A stretch of 64,000 bases of DNA, from the NCBI RefSeq assembly GCF_031143425.1, contig NC_090447.1, forward strand, positions 851,843,760 to 851,907,759, written 5' to 3'. Below, piece by piece: positions 1-9,317 of this stretch (position 1 is its first letter; every line of letters starts with the position of its first letter). Below the pieces are notes generated by a model. The model did no database searches. It had not been told where the DNA came from and worked only from the letters and a program-made list of their open reading frames with translations. The stretch comes from Pleurodeles waltl (Eukaryota > Chordata > Amphibia > Caudata > Salamandridae). Both the position numbers and the translations under genes were made by a program.

Positions 1-540
1 TTGTGTAACACTAGCACAGTGTAATACTGTGCTCTGTTCTGTACCTGCTTCTTGATAGCAATTGGTTCTACAGAAAGAGGAATCCAAAGTAACAGTTCTA
101 TTCACCCAGTCAATTTTTGGGTTATGAGTTGTTAACCAGGGTACCCCGAGAATCAAACCAAAATTAGGAGTATCTATCAGATCAAAGCTAATCACCTCTG
201 TGTGCCCGTTCTGACAGACCATAACAAGTGGACTTGTTTGTTTTGTGATTAATCCAGAGGTCAATTCTGACCCATCCACTGCACATACTGCTTCTGGACA
301 AGGCTTTAGGCACATAGGAAGTCCTAAGTTTTCAGCTAACTTATTATCCACAAAATTTCCTGTCGCGCCTGAGTCCAGTAGGACAGGGAGAGAATGCCTC
401 ACTTGGGTAGTAACAATTAAAACGACCTGAATTATGAAATGTCTAGGTATGTGCGGTACCATGAAGGCTGCAGCATTAGAGGTTTGATTAAGATGTTTTC
501 TCGAACAAGTAACCTCTCCCCTTGTCGAGCTTAATCGTTT
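1..540 (-). CDS. Retroviral-type aspartic protease, start of Pol (partial)
   Basis: On the minus strand this frame is open over the whole visible 540 bases. It is the -1 frame relative to Gag. The protease active site LLDSGA is encoded at about 381-364, and a flap-to-core region ending in LILGVPWL lies at about 153-130, as in the pepsin-like proteases of Ty3/gypsy elements (DSGA instead of the viral DTGA). No start codon is expected. Expression is probably by -1 frameshifting at the heptamer 543-537 that ends Gag. The rest of Pol (RT, RNase H, integrase) is outside the window. The family call is firm; whether the element is still active cannot be judged from this part. Confidence 0.8.
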
Positions 541-1607
541 CCCGATTCAGTTGAGGAGGTGGAGGAAACAGCACCCTTTTGTGGAGTTTTAGGCTTTACT
601 GGACATTCTCTGGCAAAGTGACCTGCCCTGCCACAATATAAACATAATTGAAGTTTTCTCCTTCTTTCTTTTTCCTCTGATGTGAGTGGACCTCTGAGTG
701 TCCCTATTTGCATAGGCTCAGGTTCAGGGAGTTTATTATCTGTGTCTTTCTTCTCGTGTTTAATAAAAGTTAACCGTGATTCCAGTTTGTATTTATCTCC
801 CTTTCTTTCTCCTAGTCTATGTTTTAATTTCACAACTAAATCTACAAAGTCCGAATAGTCTTCTGGCAAATCAACGATATGAGCCAGCGCGTCTTTTAAC
901 TCGTCTCTCAAACCTTTATAAAAAAGGGAGACACGCTTTCCTTCTGGCCACTGTGTCTCGGTGAGTAAACGATTAAAACTAGTGAGATAGGTCAATAAAT
1001 CCTTGTTACCTTGTTTAAGATTTAAAAGCTCATTATCACTTGCCTGCATGAAAGTGTGTTTTGCAAAAAGGCTGGTCATGGTACGTTTAAATTGATTCCA
1101 ATTATGGAGGATGGGATCATCTCTATCCACGAAAGGAATTGACCAATTGGCTGCTGTGCCACCCAAATAAGACAAGACGAATGCCACTTTCGTAGCATCA
1201 GTAGGGAACTGTTGTGGCTTACAAACGAAGTGTAATTGACATTGATGGATAAAAACATGGAATTTGTTACTATCTCCATGAAAACGTTCAGGTGCTGCTA
1301 AGGGCACAGCATTAGGAACATTAACAGTAACCTCAACTGGGGGAGGCAAAGTTGTGTGTTTTGATGGCGCCCCTGTCTCTGAGGTGGTTTTAAACAAAGG
1401 CGTAAAAGCTGTGTTCCACTGAGATCCCCTAAATTTATACCTGCTTAAATCCTGTTTTAAAGAGGTATTCTCCATCTGTAATCTCTCTATTTCCTCTTGC
1501 ATATGTTGTAAGATGCCAGACACTGATTCATTATGAGCCAAGTCCTCATTTAAGGCCTGCGCCATATCCGTGACGTCAATGCCCTCTATTTCTTCCCCGG
1601 TATTCAT
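531..1607 (-). CDS. gag: Gag protein of Ty3/gypsy retrotransposon (RTL/sushi-like)
   Basis: The open frame on the minus strand runs from 1712 to the TAA at 533-531. The ATG at 1607 (MNTGEEIEG) is preferred because the 35 codons before it look like leader sequence. The protein is about 358 residues. It has an N-terminal coiled-coil-like stretch (MQEEIERLQMENTSLKQ), a capsid-like retrotransposon Gag domain (PERFHGDSNKFHVFIHQCQ onwards, with FVLSYLGGTAANW), and a C-terminal CCHC knuckle CLYCGRAGHFAREC with the standard CX2CX4HX4C spacing. Gag forms the particle that packages element RNA. The frame is intact. The last codons carry a slippery heptamer for Pol expression. Vertebrate domesticated RTL genes come from this family, but here LTR and protease are still attached, so a transposon copy is the natural reading. 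Confidence 0.85.
   Translation of the reverse strand: MNTGEEIEGIDVTDMAQALNEDLAHNESVSGILQHMQEEIERLQMENTSLKQDLSRYKFRGSQWNTAFTPLFKTTSETGAPSKHTTLPPPVEVTVNVPNAVPLAAPERFHGDSNKFHVFIHQCQLHFVCKPQQFPTDATKVAFVLSYLGGTAANWSIPFVDRDDPILHNWNQFKRTMTSLFAKHTFMQASDNELLNLKQGNKDLLTYLTSFNRLLTETQWPEGKRVSLFYKGLRDELKDALAHIVDLPEDYSDFVDLVVKLKHRLGERKGDKYKLESRLTFIKHEKKDTDNKLPEPEPMQIGTLRGPLTSEEKERRRKLQLCLYCGRAGHFARECPVKPKTPQKGAVSSTSSTESGND
537..543 (-). promoter_or_regulatory. Programmed -1 frameshift slippery heptamer
   Basis: On the minus strand the last Gag codons read TCG GGA AAC GAT TAA. The heptamer G GGA AAC has the X XXY YYZ form in the Gag frame and lies six bases before the stop. A shift of -1 here enters the open protease frame directly. 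This is a classical retroviral signal (known family fact); its use here is inferred. A downstream pseudoknot or stem-loop was not established by eye. Confidence 0.75.
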
Positions 1608-1953
1608 CGTCCACCAGAACTGAAATTTTTTAAGGCTTGTGCTTCTGTCAAAGCCCAGCTCACCTGAGTTCTTGTTCAGTTCTGATGGAGGTTGAAGACA
1701 ATCCGACCCCACCCTGAAACTGCTTGTTCCAGCACACTAGTTTTTAACACAGTGCACTAAGAACAGAAGCTCAAGGGTAGGGGGGAAGTGGATAAAATAA
1801 AAAAGAGAGACAACACCGTTCTTGCGTTTCCACTGTTGAAGTGCTGCACAAATCTGCGGCCCTTTCTGACTTCTGTAGAAACTGGTGCCTAATGAAACAT
1901 AAACAAAGAACAGATAAGTGCAACCTATTCCTAAATGGGTTCCTGACTATCCC

Positions 1954-1963
1954 TTTATTTATT
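1954..1963 (-). terminator. LTR polyadenylation signal (two overlapping AATAAA)
   Basis: The minus strand reads AATAAATAAA about 740 bases downstream of the TATA box and 350 bases upstream of the Gag start. It is the best candidate for the R/U5 poly(A) signal of the LTR. Confidence 0.5.
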
Positions 1964-2700
1964 AGAAATTCTCTTCTAAAAGTACCTCTTGGATCCTGGT
2001 CTCGAGTTTCCAGGTTTGGAATGTGTTACTGCTCTGGGATGTGCTTTCTATTACTGTAAAGCTTCTAAAACATTAAACAAATACCGTTATCAGAATTACC
2101 AATATCAAACATTCATCTTAATATAACTAAAGCCTAAATTCCCAATAGCAGACTCACTTTTCCCATATCTCCAGAATCTTTTGGAAAACAAATACTGTAC
2201 TTTTACATCAAAATACAGCATGTAATTTGTGCAAGTCCTTGATTTACTGTTTGCCTTGCTGTTAATGGTTTCCACTGTTCGATTCTTAAAAGTTCCATAA
2301 AAAAAAAACAATGTTTGTTTCACAAAGCTCCGCAAGGTATTCTTGCAACAAAGAGCCTGAATCACAATGTTCGTGGAAGGTATCTTGTTTCAAACCGTCC
2401 ACACACGAATCCAGAAATTGTTGTCAAAGTTCCTTCAGGTAATAAAAAGTTTTGCACTTACTTGTTGCTGGCAAGAGATACTGATCAGTCTAACCTTGTC
2501 TTCTTTCTCTTTTGCAGGTTGTTTGTAGGAGAGAGGCTGAGGCAAGGAGGAACCGGAAACCAGAAGAAGGAAGAGCCAGCAGCTGCGCCCATTGAAGCCA
2601 ATGAAAGTCTGTAGAGAGCAGGAGTGCCAGCGCCGAGGGATCTGTACTCAGGTAAGCAGGAGGTAGACGAGCACAAGCACTGGGTGAGGCTCGGGGGCTG

Positions 2701-2712
2701 CCTTTTATAGAC
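2701..2712 (-). promoter_or_regulatory. LTR core promoter TATA box
   Basis: The minus strand reads GTCTATAAAAGG, a strong TATAAAA match at 2709-2703. It sits just downstream of CACCC-type repeats and about 740 bases upstream of the poly(A) signal, as expected for the U3/R junction of the minus-strand LTR. The start of transcription should be near 2675-2680. Confidence 0.65.
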
Positions 2713-2732
2713 AGGGCTGGGTGTGGTTCGAA

Positions 2733-2868
2733 GAGCTGGGTGTGGTTTGAAGGGCTGGGTGTGGTCCTCACATGCTGCAAATGTTCTTGAAAGGTGAGCA
2801 GAGCTGGGTGTGGTTTGAAGGGCAGGGTGTGGTCCTCACATGCTGCACATGTTCTTGAAAGGTGTGCA
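2733..2868 (-). repeat. Two 68-bp tandem repeats in U3, CACCC boxes
   Basis: Units 2733-2800 and 2801-2868 are nearly identical; only about four bases differ by eye. Each contains two CACACCC(A/T)-type boxes on the minus strand, and a further partial unit sits next to the TATA box. CACCC boxes bind KLF/Sp factors. Duplicated enhancer units upstream of the TATA box are typical of retroviral U3 regions. Confidence 0.7.
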
Positions 2869-3123
2869 GAGTTTCAGTTATTATGCAAATGAGTTGAATT
2901 AACACATGGCCTAGGGAGGAGTGTTTTAAAGAAGCCTTGGTAAAAGCAAGGCCCAATGTGTAAACAAAACAGCACATTAAACAACATACACAGAAGCCTA
3001 AGGGGGGGGGGGAAGGTGAGATAACAAGAAAGGGTTTGAATAGTAAGTTTAAAAGGGAGCTATTACAGAACCCACTAGTGCAGTGAGAGGGGACATGCTC
3101 TTTGCTGTGCACAAACCCTAACA

Positions 3124-6100
3124 GCTGCAGGGATTACAGCCCATGCAGCCGCAGCAGATGCAGATGCCCCGTATGCAGATGACGCAAATGCAGCCAATGC
3201 AACAGCAGTTTCCCATGGTACCTAATCAGCAAATGCAAATACCTTTGGCACCAGTGAGTCAGCAGCAAGCGATGGTTCCTCCACAGGTCTCGAGTCAGGT
3301 GATGAATACAAATGGCACAGTACAACAGTTCCCATTACACAGTGAGAATGGAATAAACAATGTATGGGAGAGTGAAAGTTCTGATGAGGTGGGAAATTGT
3401 GTGCTTGCAGCATCCTTGGAAGTTGATCAAAAGGGTCCATATGTGGAGGGAAGAGTTATGGGTCATCGTGTTTCATTCTTGGTTGACACAGGAGCCACAC
3501 GTTCAACTGTTAGGAGCATTGAAGTACCAAATTTGCCACTCTCAGGGAGAACAGTTCAAGTAGTGGGAGTAGCAAACAGGCACCTGACGAACCCAATCAC
3601 AGATCCAGTACCAGTCAGAATTGGTAACTATCAAGGGTCACATAGTTTTGTGGTATGTGACTCAAGCCCGATAGCACTGTTAGGGAGAGACCTATTGTGC
3701 AAATTGGGATGTTCGATTATGTGTTCGGACGATGGAATTAGAATTCAGACGAGCAGTGATGGGGAAGAAGGGGACAGTGTAGAAGGGGATGAGATGGAAA
3801 CTGTCGATGAAGAATATCCTCTGATTAACCTTTTTCCGATGATAACTGAAGAGGATATTCCAGCTGAATTACGGGAAACAGTCGGAAAGGAAGTGTGGGA
3901 TATAACAGGAAAAGAGGTGGGATTGGTGAAAGGAGTGGAACCAGTGAAAGTGACCGTAAAACCCAATGTAACCTTTCCCCAGACCCCACAATATCACATG
4001 GCACAAGACACCCTTATGAAAGTCGCCCAACTCATTGACGAGTTTGTAAAACAGGGAGTACTGAAAGAAGTGTTAAGCAGTCCATGTAATTCACCAATAA
4101 TGGGACTAATAAAGCCGAGCGGAAAGGTCCGAATTGTGCAGGACTTGAGGAAAATAAATGACATCATAATTAAATGCTGCCCTGTAGTACCGAATCCAGC
4201 TGTGATAATGTTTCAAATCCCTTGCGATGCCGAGTGGTTCTCAGTCATCGACTTGTCACAAGCATTCTTTTCGGTGCCTCTTCATGAGGACAGCCAATTT
4301 CTCTTTTGTTTCAAATTCTTAGACAGAGTTTACAGTTGGTGTCGAATTCCTCAAGGGTTTTCGGAGTCACCGTCAATTTTCAATCAGATTCTAAAGAAAG
4401 ACTTGGAAGCGTTAGAATTGCCATTCGAGTCAACCCTAGTACAGTACATTGATGACTTACTGATTGCATCTAAGACAGAAAGTGGCTGCACAGCCGACAC
4501 CATTGCTCTACTGAACCATTTGGGAAGGAATGGACACAAGGTGTCTCCTTCAAAGTTGCAGTTCTGTCAGAAGAAAGTGAAATACTTGGGTCATCAAATA
4601 GAGAAAGGGTCACGGAGAATAATGAAGGAAAGAATAACAAGTGTACTTCAAATGAGTCCACCAAAGACAAGGAGGGAGGTGAGGAAGTTTTTGGGGATGG
4701 TGAGCTACTGTCGCCAGTGGATTCCCAACTTCTCAACTCTAGCAAAGCCTTTACTGAAACTGACCCTGAAGGATGCCTTGGATGAAATTGAGCTGAAAGG
4801 AGATGAGATGGATGCTTTTATTGAATTAAAAGAATGCATGTGCAGGGCTCCAGCTTTAGGTATGCCTGATTACACAAAGCCTTTCACATTGTTTTGTCAT
4901 GAACGTGATGCATGTTCTTTGTCTGTCTTGACCCAAGCCCATGGTGGCATAAACAGACCAGTAGCATATTTTTCAGCTACTTTGGATCCGGTCGCAGCAG
5001 CACTGCCAGGGTGTTTGCGCGCCGTAGCAGCAGTTGGTATCAGCCTCACTCAGAGTGAAGGAATAGTGATGGGACACCCATTAACAGTCATGGTCCCTCA
5101 CTCAGTTGAGATACTTTTGACCCGCTCCCGAACGCAACACATGACTGGAGCAAGACTCACAAGGTATGAAACAATAATTCTGGGCTCACTGAATGTGCAG
5201 CTGAAAAGGTGCACTACGTTGAATCCAGCAACCTTGCTTCCCGGTGAAAATGCTGAAATTGAGAACGCTGAAGACGTCGAGCACGACTGCCTTCAGGTGA
5301 CTGAATTTTGCACAAAACCCCGACCTGATATTAAGGATACTAAGCTTGATGAAAATGACCAAATTGTTTTTGTTGATGGGTCATGTTTAAGAGATGCATT
5401 GGGAATATTGAAAGCAGGATATGCTGTATGTACTGTAACAGGTGTCTTGGAAGCGTCCTGGCTTCAAGGAGTCTATTCCGCACAAGTAGCAGAGCTTGTA
5501 GCCCTTACAAGAGCATGCCAACTGTCTACATTGATGAAGGTTACCATTTACACTGATAGTCAGTACGGGTTTGGAATTGTGCACGACTTTGGGCAATTAT
5601 GGTCACAGAGAGGTTTCCTGACCTCTTCAGGGTCCCCAGTGAAAAACGGGGAGAGAATAAGGGAATTGTTACACGCCATTCAGATGCCAGCCGAAATTGC
5701 AGTGGTAAAGTGTAGTGCTCATACAAAAGGACAGGACTATGTTTCCCTGGGAAATGCATATGCGGATCAAGTCGCAAGATTTTGTGCCTTGAACTGTATA
5801 TTGCTCAGGGATGAATGGAATTTGATAAGTGAGCCAGAGCTCGAACCAGCTGAAGCATTTGCCTTGAAGGTCGTGGATACAATGGATGAACTAAAAGCAT
5901 TACAGAATAGCGTCAGGGAGGATGAAAGAGCTTCCTGGATTAAGTCACAATGTACAAGGAGACCAGATGAGTTATGGGTTTCAAATGAGGGAAAATTTGT
6001 TTTACCAAATTGTCTCTTATCGCAGCTAGCGCGGTTCTATCATGGGCAGGCTCACCTAGGGAGAGATGCCATGATAAGATTGTTCAAAACTGATTGGTTT

Positions 6101-6373
6101 AACCCCAGATTCCGTCAAGCTGCAGAAGCAGTTTGCCATCGTTGTGTCATTTGTCAGCAGATGAACCCAGGAAAGGGAACGGTTGTGAACATGAGCCACA
6201 TTGGCAGGGCGAGTGGCCCGTTCAGCAGAATGCAGATGGACTTTATTGAGATGCCTGTGCATGGAGGTCTGAAGTATGTGTTGGTGATTGTGTGCATTTT
6301 TTGTCACTGGATTGAAGCATACCCCACACATAGAAATGACAGCCTTACAGTTGCAAAACTACTGTATTGTTGA
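3124..6373 (+). pseudogene. pol: ERV gag tail, protease, RT, RNase H and N-terminal integrase
   Basis: The frame is open from 3122 (first ATG 3143) to a TGA at 6371. Residues counted from 3143: 1-60 are Q/M/P-rich, resembling the end of Gag; the protease active site VDTGA is at 114-118; the RT core includes VRIVQDLRKIN, IPQGFSESP and the catalytic YIDD at 435-438; RNase H starts with IVFVDGS (Asp745) and includes IYTDSQ; the integrase zinc-binding site has HX3H and CX2C (CHRC); and the first integrase catalytic Asp is at about 1033 in QMDF. YIDD replaces the more common YVDD or YMDD. Gag-like sequence and pol share one frame, as in gammaretroviruses, where a suppressed stop separates them; that junction is off the window. 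The frame breaks inside the integrase core, so the gene is inactivated. Confidence 0.88.
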
Positions 6374-6687
6374 GGGAGTTGATACCATGTTTCGGATTCC
6401 CGATCTCTTTAGAATCAGATAGGGGAAGTCACTTCAATAACGAGGTGATAAAGTTACTTTGCGCAGCGCTGAACATTGAGCAAAAACTGCATTGTAGCTA
6501 TCGCCCTGAAGCCTCAGGACTGGTGGAACAAATGAATGGTACACTGAAATCAAGAATGGCGAAAATATGTGCATCGACAAATTTGAAATGGCCTGACGCA
6601 TTGCCTTTGGTGTTAATGTCAATGAGAAACACCCCTGACAGAAAGACTGGATTGTCCCGCACGAAATTCTCATGGGCAGGGCCATGA
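6367..6687 (+). pseudogene. pol: ERV integrase catalytic core, second frame segment
   Basis: This continues integrase after a frameshift near 6360. It contains the second catalytic Asp (ESDRGSHF) and the catalytic Glu (SGLVEQMNG). I count 35 residues between them, the DD35E spacing of retroviral integrases. The segment ends at a TGA in the run coding SWAGP, where a second frameshift near 6657 takes over. The apparent start at 6367 is a TTG and not a real initiation site. Both breaks look like old small indels and not like programmed signals, since no slippery heptamer is evident. Confidence 0.85.
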
Positions 6688-7787
6688 GACTTCCTGAGGT
6701 TCCCGCAAACGCGCTTTTGAATATTACAGATGATATGGTGTTAGACTACTGCAAAGGTCTGGCTGACGTGGTTCGCTCTTTCTCTCACCAGGTGGAAGCA
6801 ACCACCTTGCCACCAATCCAAGGTCCAGGACACACACTGAAAGCAGGTGACTGGGTCGTGATAAAGAAGCACGTGAGGAAGTCGTGTCTGGAACCCCGTT
6901 GGAAAGGTCCTTTCCAAGTGATCCTGACGACCACTACCGCTGTGAAATGTGCGGGAGTTCCCAACTGGATTCACGCCAGTCATACAAAGAAAGTGTTGTG
7001 TCCCACAGATGAGGAAGTTGAAGCGCTGAAACTGCCAGTACCTGATAACAAAGTGCCGAGCGCTGAGACAGAGCAAAACAGAACTAGAAGCGAACAGGCA
7101 GAAATAGAGGAGAGAGAAATATTCTCTGAGGACGAAACAACCGATTCACTTGGGGAAGACCAAGGAGAAACCTCAGACAGCGACGAAGCAGCTGAAGGTA
7201 ACAAAGAGCCTGAAGCAGCTGAAAGTGACAAAGAGCCTGAAGAAAGTAACCGTGACAAAGGGCTCGAAAGAGGTGAAGAAGCAGGAGAGCCTGATCAGAG
7301 GAGGGCTTTCCCAGAAGCAGACGGTACAGAAAAAGAAAAAGAAAACCTGATTGACTCCCCAGAAGGAGGGGACAAGGCAGAACAGAACGAAACTGTTCAA
7401 ACTTCCTCAGAAGAGATCGCAGGTCCATCAAGTGGACACAGTGCAAAGAGAAGACCAAGTATATCACCAGTAAAACTAAGAACTAGAGAAAAGTTGAACG
7501 ACAGTGAAGGGCCAAGAGTGAAAGAGAAAAGAAAGGAAGTGTCTGTCGTGGTACCAACATCAAGTGAAGAAAAAGACTTGGCCAAAGAGGAAAGTACCAG
7601 TGAGGCAGAATCAAAGAGAGATGCAAAATTGAAAAGGAAAAGGATACCAAACAGGAGGTATTCCGGTCCAGAATGGGCATATGTAGTGAATGACGATTGG
7701 ACCGACGAATTTGTATCTCTTAGCCTCGAGAACGAAGAAGAAGAGATACCAATAGAAAAGAAAAGTTTTATGGACACTATTGATTGA
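6660..7787 (+). pseudogene. pol: ERV integrase C-terminal domain with long acidic tail
   Basis: The third frame segment (ATG at 6672) starts with the end of the core (GRAMRLPE). It carries the gammaretroviral-type GPF domain (GDWVVIKKHVR, EPRWKGPFQV), which binds DNA and, in murine gammaretroviruses, BET proteins (family knowledge). From about residue 120 to the stop at 7785-7787 follow some 250 residues rich in Glu, Ser, Asp and Lys with loose repeats (EAAESDKEPEES), then basic KLKRKRIPNRR and an aromatic/acidic end. This tail is far longer than in ordinary gammaretroviral integrases and stays open throughout. The stop codon is immediately followed by a 25-base A run. Function of the tail is unknown. 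Confidence 0.78.
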
Positions 7788-7811
7788 AAAAAAAAAAAAA
7801 AAAAAAAAAAA
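7787..7811 (+). repeat. Poly(A) run of 25 at the end of pol
   Basis: Twenty-five consecutive A residues start with the last base of the pol stop codon. No target duplication or LINE end is visible around it. It may be a microsatellite expansion, or the scar of a poly(A)-tailed insertion or template switch. Confidence 0.9.
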
Positions 7812-8060
7812 CTGATAAATGACATTGCTTGCTATAATCTAACGTGATACAACCAGCTGAGACATTGCTAAACCGGATGAGACATTTGCTAACTTGATAA
7901 GACTTTGATAACCTGATTGACTCTTAAACCCGATTTGAGACAACGTTGCTAACTGATAAAAGACTGAGTTATTGCCGAATTGAGACAATTGCCGAATTGA
8001 GACAAATGCTGCTAACCGATAAGTGACTGGGCTCCTGAAGAAAACTGTGTGAACATTGCG
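7812..8060 (+). repeat. Degenerate short tandem repeats between pol and env
   Basis: Variants of 'gagacattgctaac' and 'ctgataa' recur about every 20-30 bases, including a direct repeat of 'attgccgaattgagaca' at about 7974-8010. The stretch separates pol from env, which overlap or abut in most gammaretroviruses. No coding frame was recognised. Confidence 0.5.
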
Positions 8061-8110
8061 CTCGTTCAGCTTTGTAACTAATTGCTAAATCGTTTCTTTT
8101 ATAAGTGCTT

Positions 8111-8133
8111 CTAGCTCTCTGATTCTATACAGA
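8111..8133 (+). promoter_or_regulatory. Candidate env splice acceptor
   Basis: A pyrimidine-rich stretch (tagctctctgattctatac) ends in AG at 8131-8132, three bases before the env ATG at 8136. Retroviral Env is made from a spliced mRNA, so this is a sensible acceptor. The matching donor in the leader is outside the window. Confidence 0.45.
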
Positions 8134-8135
8134 TC

Positions 8136-9317
8136 ATGACTAGGTATGCTACACAAAACTGTAGAGTGAAATATTGTAAATATGCGTGTATAGGCTTGAT
8201 AACTGCATGTGTACTAATAATAATGGCAATAGTGCTTGCAACGCGTGGTAAGGGTGAGAATGAGAAAATTGATGCTTCTACTTCTGCTCCTGTTACTGTC
8301 ACTGAACTAACCGCATTGAAAAGACTAGAATTAGATGAGAGACACTTGCATGATAAGAAGGAACTTTCGTATAATGTTTTCTATCGCCTACTAACAGAAT
8401 ATGTTGAGACTATGGATGCGAAAGATTGTTATGTGTGTACACAGATACCGACATCTGTAACGGAAGGGGTGACTTATCACCACATGCCTCTTACATATGG
8501 GATTACATGTAGTATAGTAACTTCTAGATTTTATGGTCAAACTAACATACAGTATTTTTACTCAAATTATGATGTTACCTTTGCATATGTTCCTATAATA
8601 ACGCAACTAAGCCAGATTGCTAAAGATTGGGATGCTAAAATAATGAGGGAATTTTTCGAGCCAATGCAACCTTTTGAAACAGCTCACGCTCATAGGGAAA
8701 ATCTTACCTGCTCGCTCTCAGCCGTAGAAATAAGCTTTTTAGATCGCACAGATGATAGAAGGGCACAAATGAATGCGAAATTAGAAAAAGAGCTAAGTAA
8801 GAGGACTTCAGTAGATAATTATGCTTTTGCCGCAATAAAAACACAAGGAAGAATAGCTTTAGACGCTTGGCATGTAGGCAAATTTTGTATATATCGAGGT
8901 GAATCTTATTATGATAACATTTTCGTGGGAGCGAGTGAATGTAAACATACGTTTATCTTTAAGGCCAAATGGACATTCATGCTGAACGGACTTGATCCTC
9001 TCATACCTGGTGTATATTACATTTGTGGGCATAATGCCTATTATCGTCTTCCAAAGGGATGGTGGGGGAGATGTTATTTGGGTATAGTGTTCCCAAAGGT
9101 TTATCAACTGGATGACCTATCAGTGATTCCAAAGACGCCTGGATCTCATCGTATCCAGAAAAGAGAGACCGCAGCTGCTGTGGTAGGAGATATATTTGGA
9201 GCCATGATTCCTTCATTGGGAGTTGTGTTGAATTCCATCAAAATAAGAAAGTTGTCTACTATAGTGGATAACATGTTGACAAAGTTTTCAGGTGCTATAA
9301 TCCTGATGGAATGCTGA
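8136..9317 (+). pseudogene. env: ERV envelope: surface subunit and start of transmembrane subunit
   Basis: The ORF has 393 residues. Residues 15-36 are strongly hydrophobic (signal peptide or signal anchor). A CXXC motif (CYVC, 98-101) matches the site in gamma-type surface subunits that bonds to the transmembrane subunit. One N-glycosylation site (ENLT) is clear. A furin-type site RIQKR lies at 339-343 and is followed by an Ala/Val/Gly-rich stretch with the character of a fusion peptide. The segment PGVYYICGHNAYYRLP resembles the C-terminal domain of retroviral Env proteins of fish and amphibians (recalled similarity). The frame ends at a TGA at 9315 inside the transmembrane subunit because of a frameshift near 9305; the rest follows in another frame. 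Confidence 0.8.

Larger units (their letters stand above)
1..3123 (-). mobile_element. Ty3/gypsy-type LTR retrotransposon, 5' part, cut by the window edge
   Basis: Read on the minus strand this is an LTR (3123 down to about 1730), a leader, a Gag gene with a CCHC zinc knuckle, and the start of a protease in the -1 frame that runs off the window at position 1. All parts lie in the right order for a Metaviridae-type element. The LTR starts with TG at 3123, and the base at 3124 resumes the gag reading frame of a retrovirus on the plus strand. The element therefore appears to have jumped into that retrovirus. RT, integrase and the second LTR would lie to the left of the window. Gag and the visible protease are open, so the copy is fairly young. 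The target duplication cannot be checked because the other end is missing. Confidence 0.82.
1730..3123 (-). repeat. 5' LTR plus leader of the Ty3/gypsy element
   Basis: The minus strand starts TGTTAGGG at 3123. It carries U3 tandem repeats (2733-2868), a TATA box (2709-2703) and overlapping AATAAA signals (1963-1954), placing U3, R and U5 in order. The 3' boundary is not certain because no clean CA plus TGG primer site was found; it lies between about 1720 and 1760. A splice-donor-like ggtaag sits on the plus strand at about 2651-2656 but has no evident use. The second LTR is outside the window, so LTR identity cannot be measured. Open frames on the plus strand here, such as 2315-2614, are not genes. 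Confidence 0.65.

Noticed and set aside
531..1607. Domesticated Gag (RTL/PNMA-type host gene)
   Set aside because: The gene still has its LTR, frameshift site and protease, so a transposon copy is simpler.
2315..2614. 99-codon frame with an intron-like acceptor (tttgcag) and a Lys/Glu/Ala-rich end
   Set aside because: It looked like a host exon at first, but it is antisense to the LTR with TATA box and poly(A) signal on the minus strand and matches no protein family I know.
6355..6690. Programmed frameshifts in the retroviral integrase
   Set aside because: No slippery heptamer at either point, and no known retrovirus shifts frame twice inside integrase. Decay is the better explanation.
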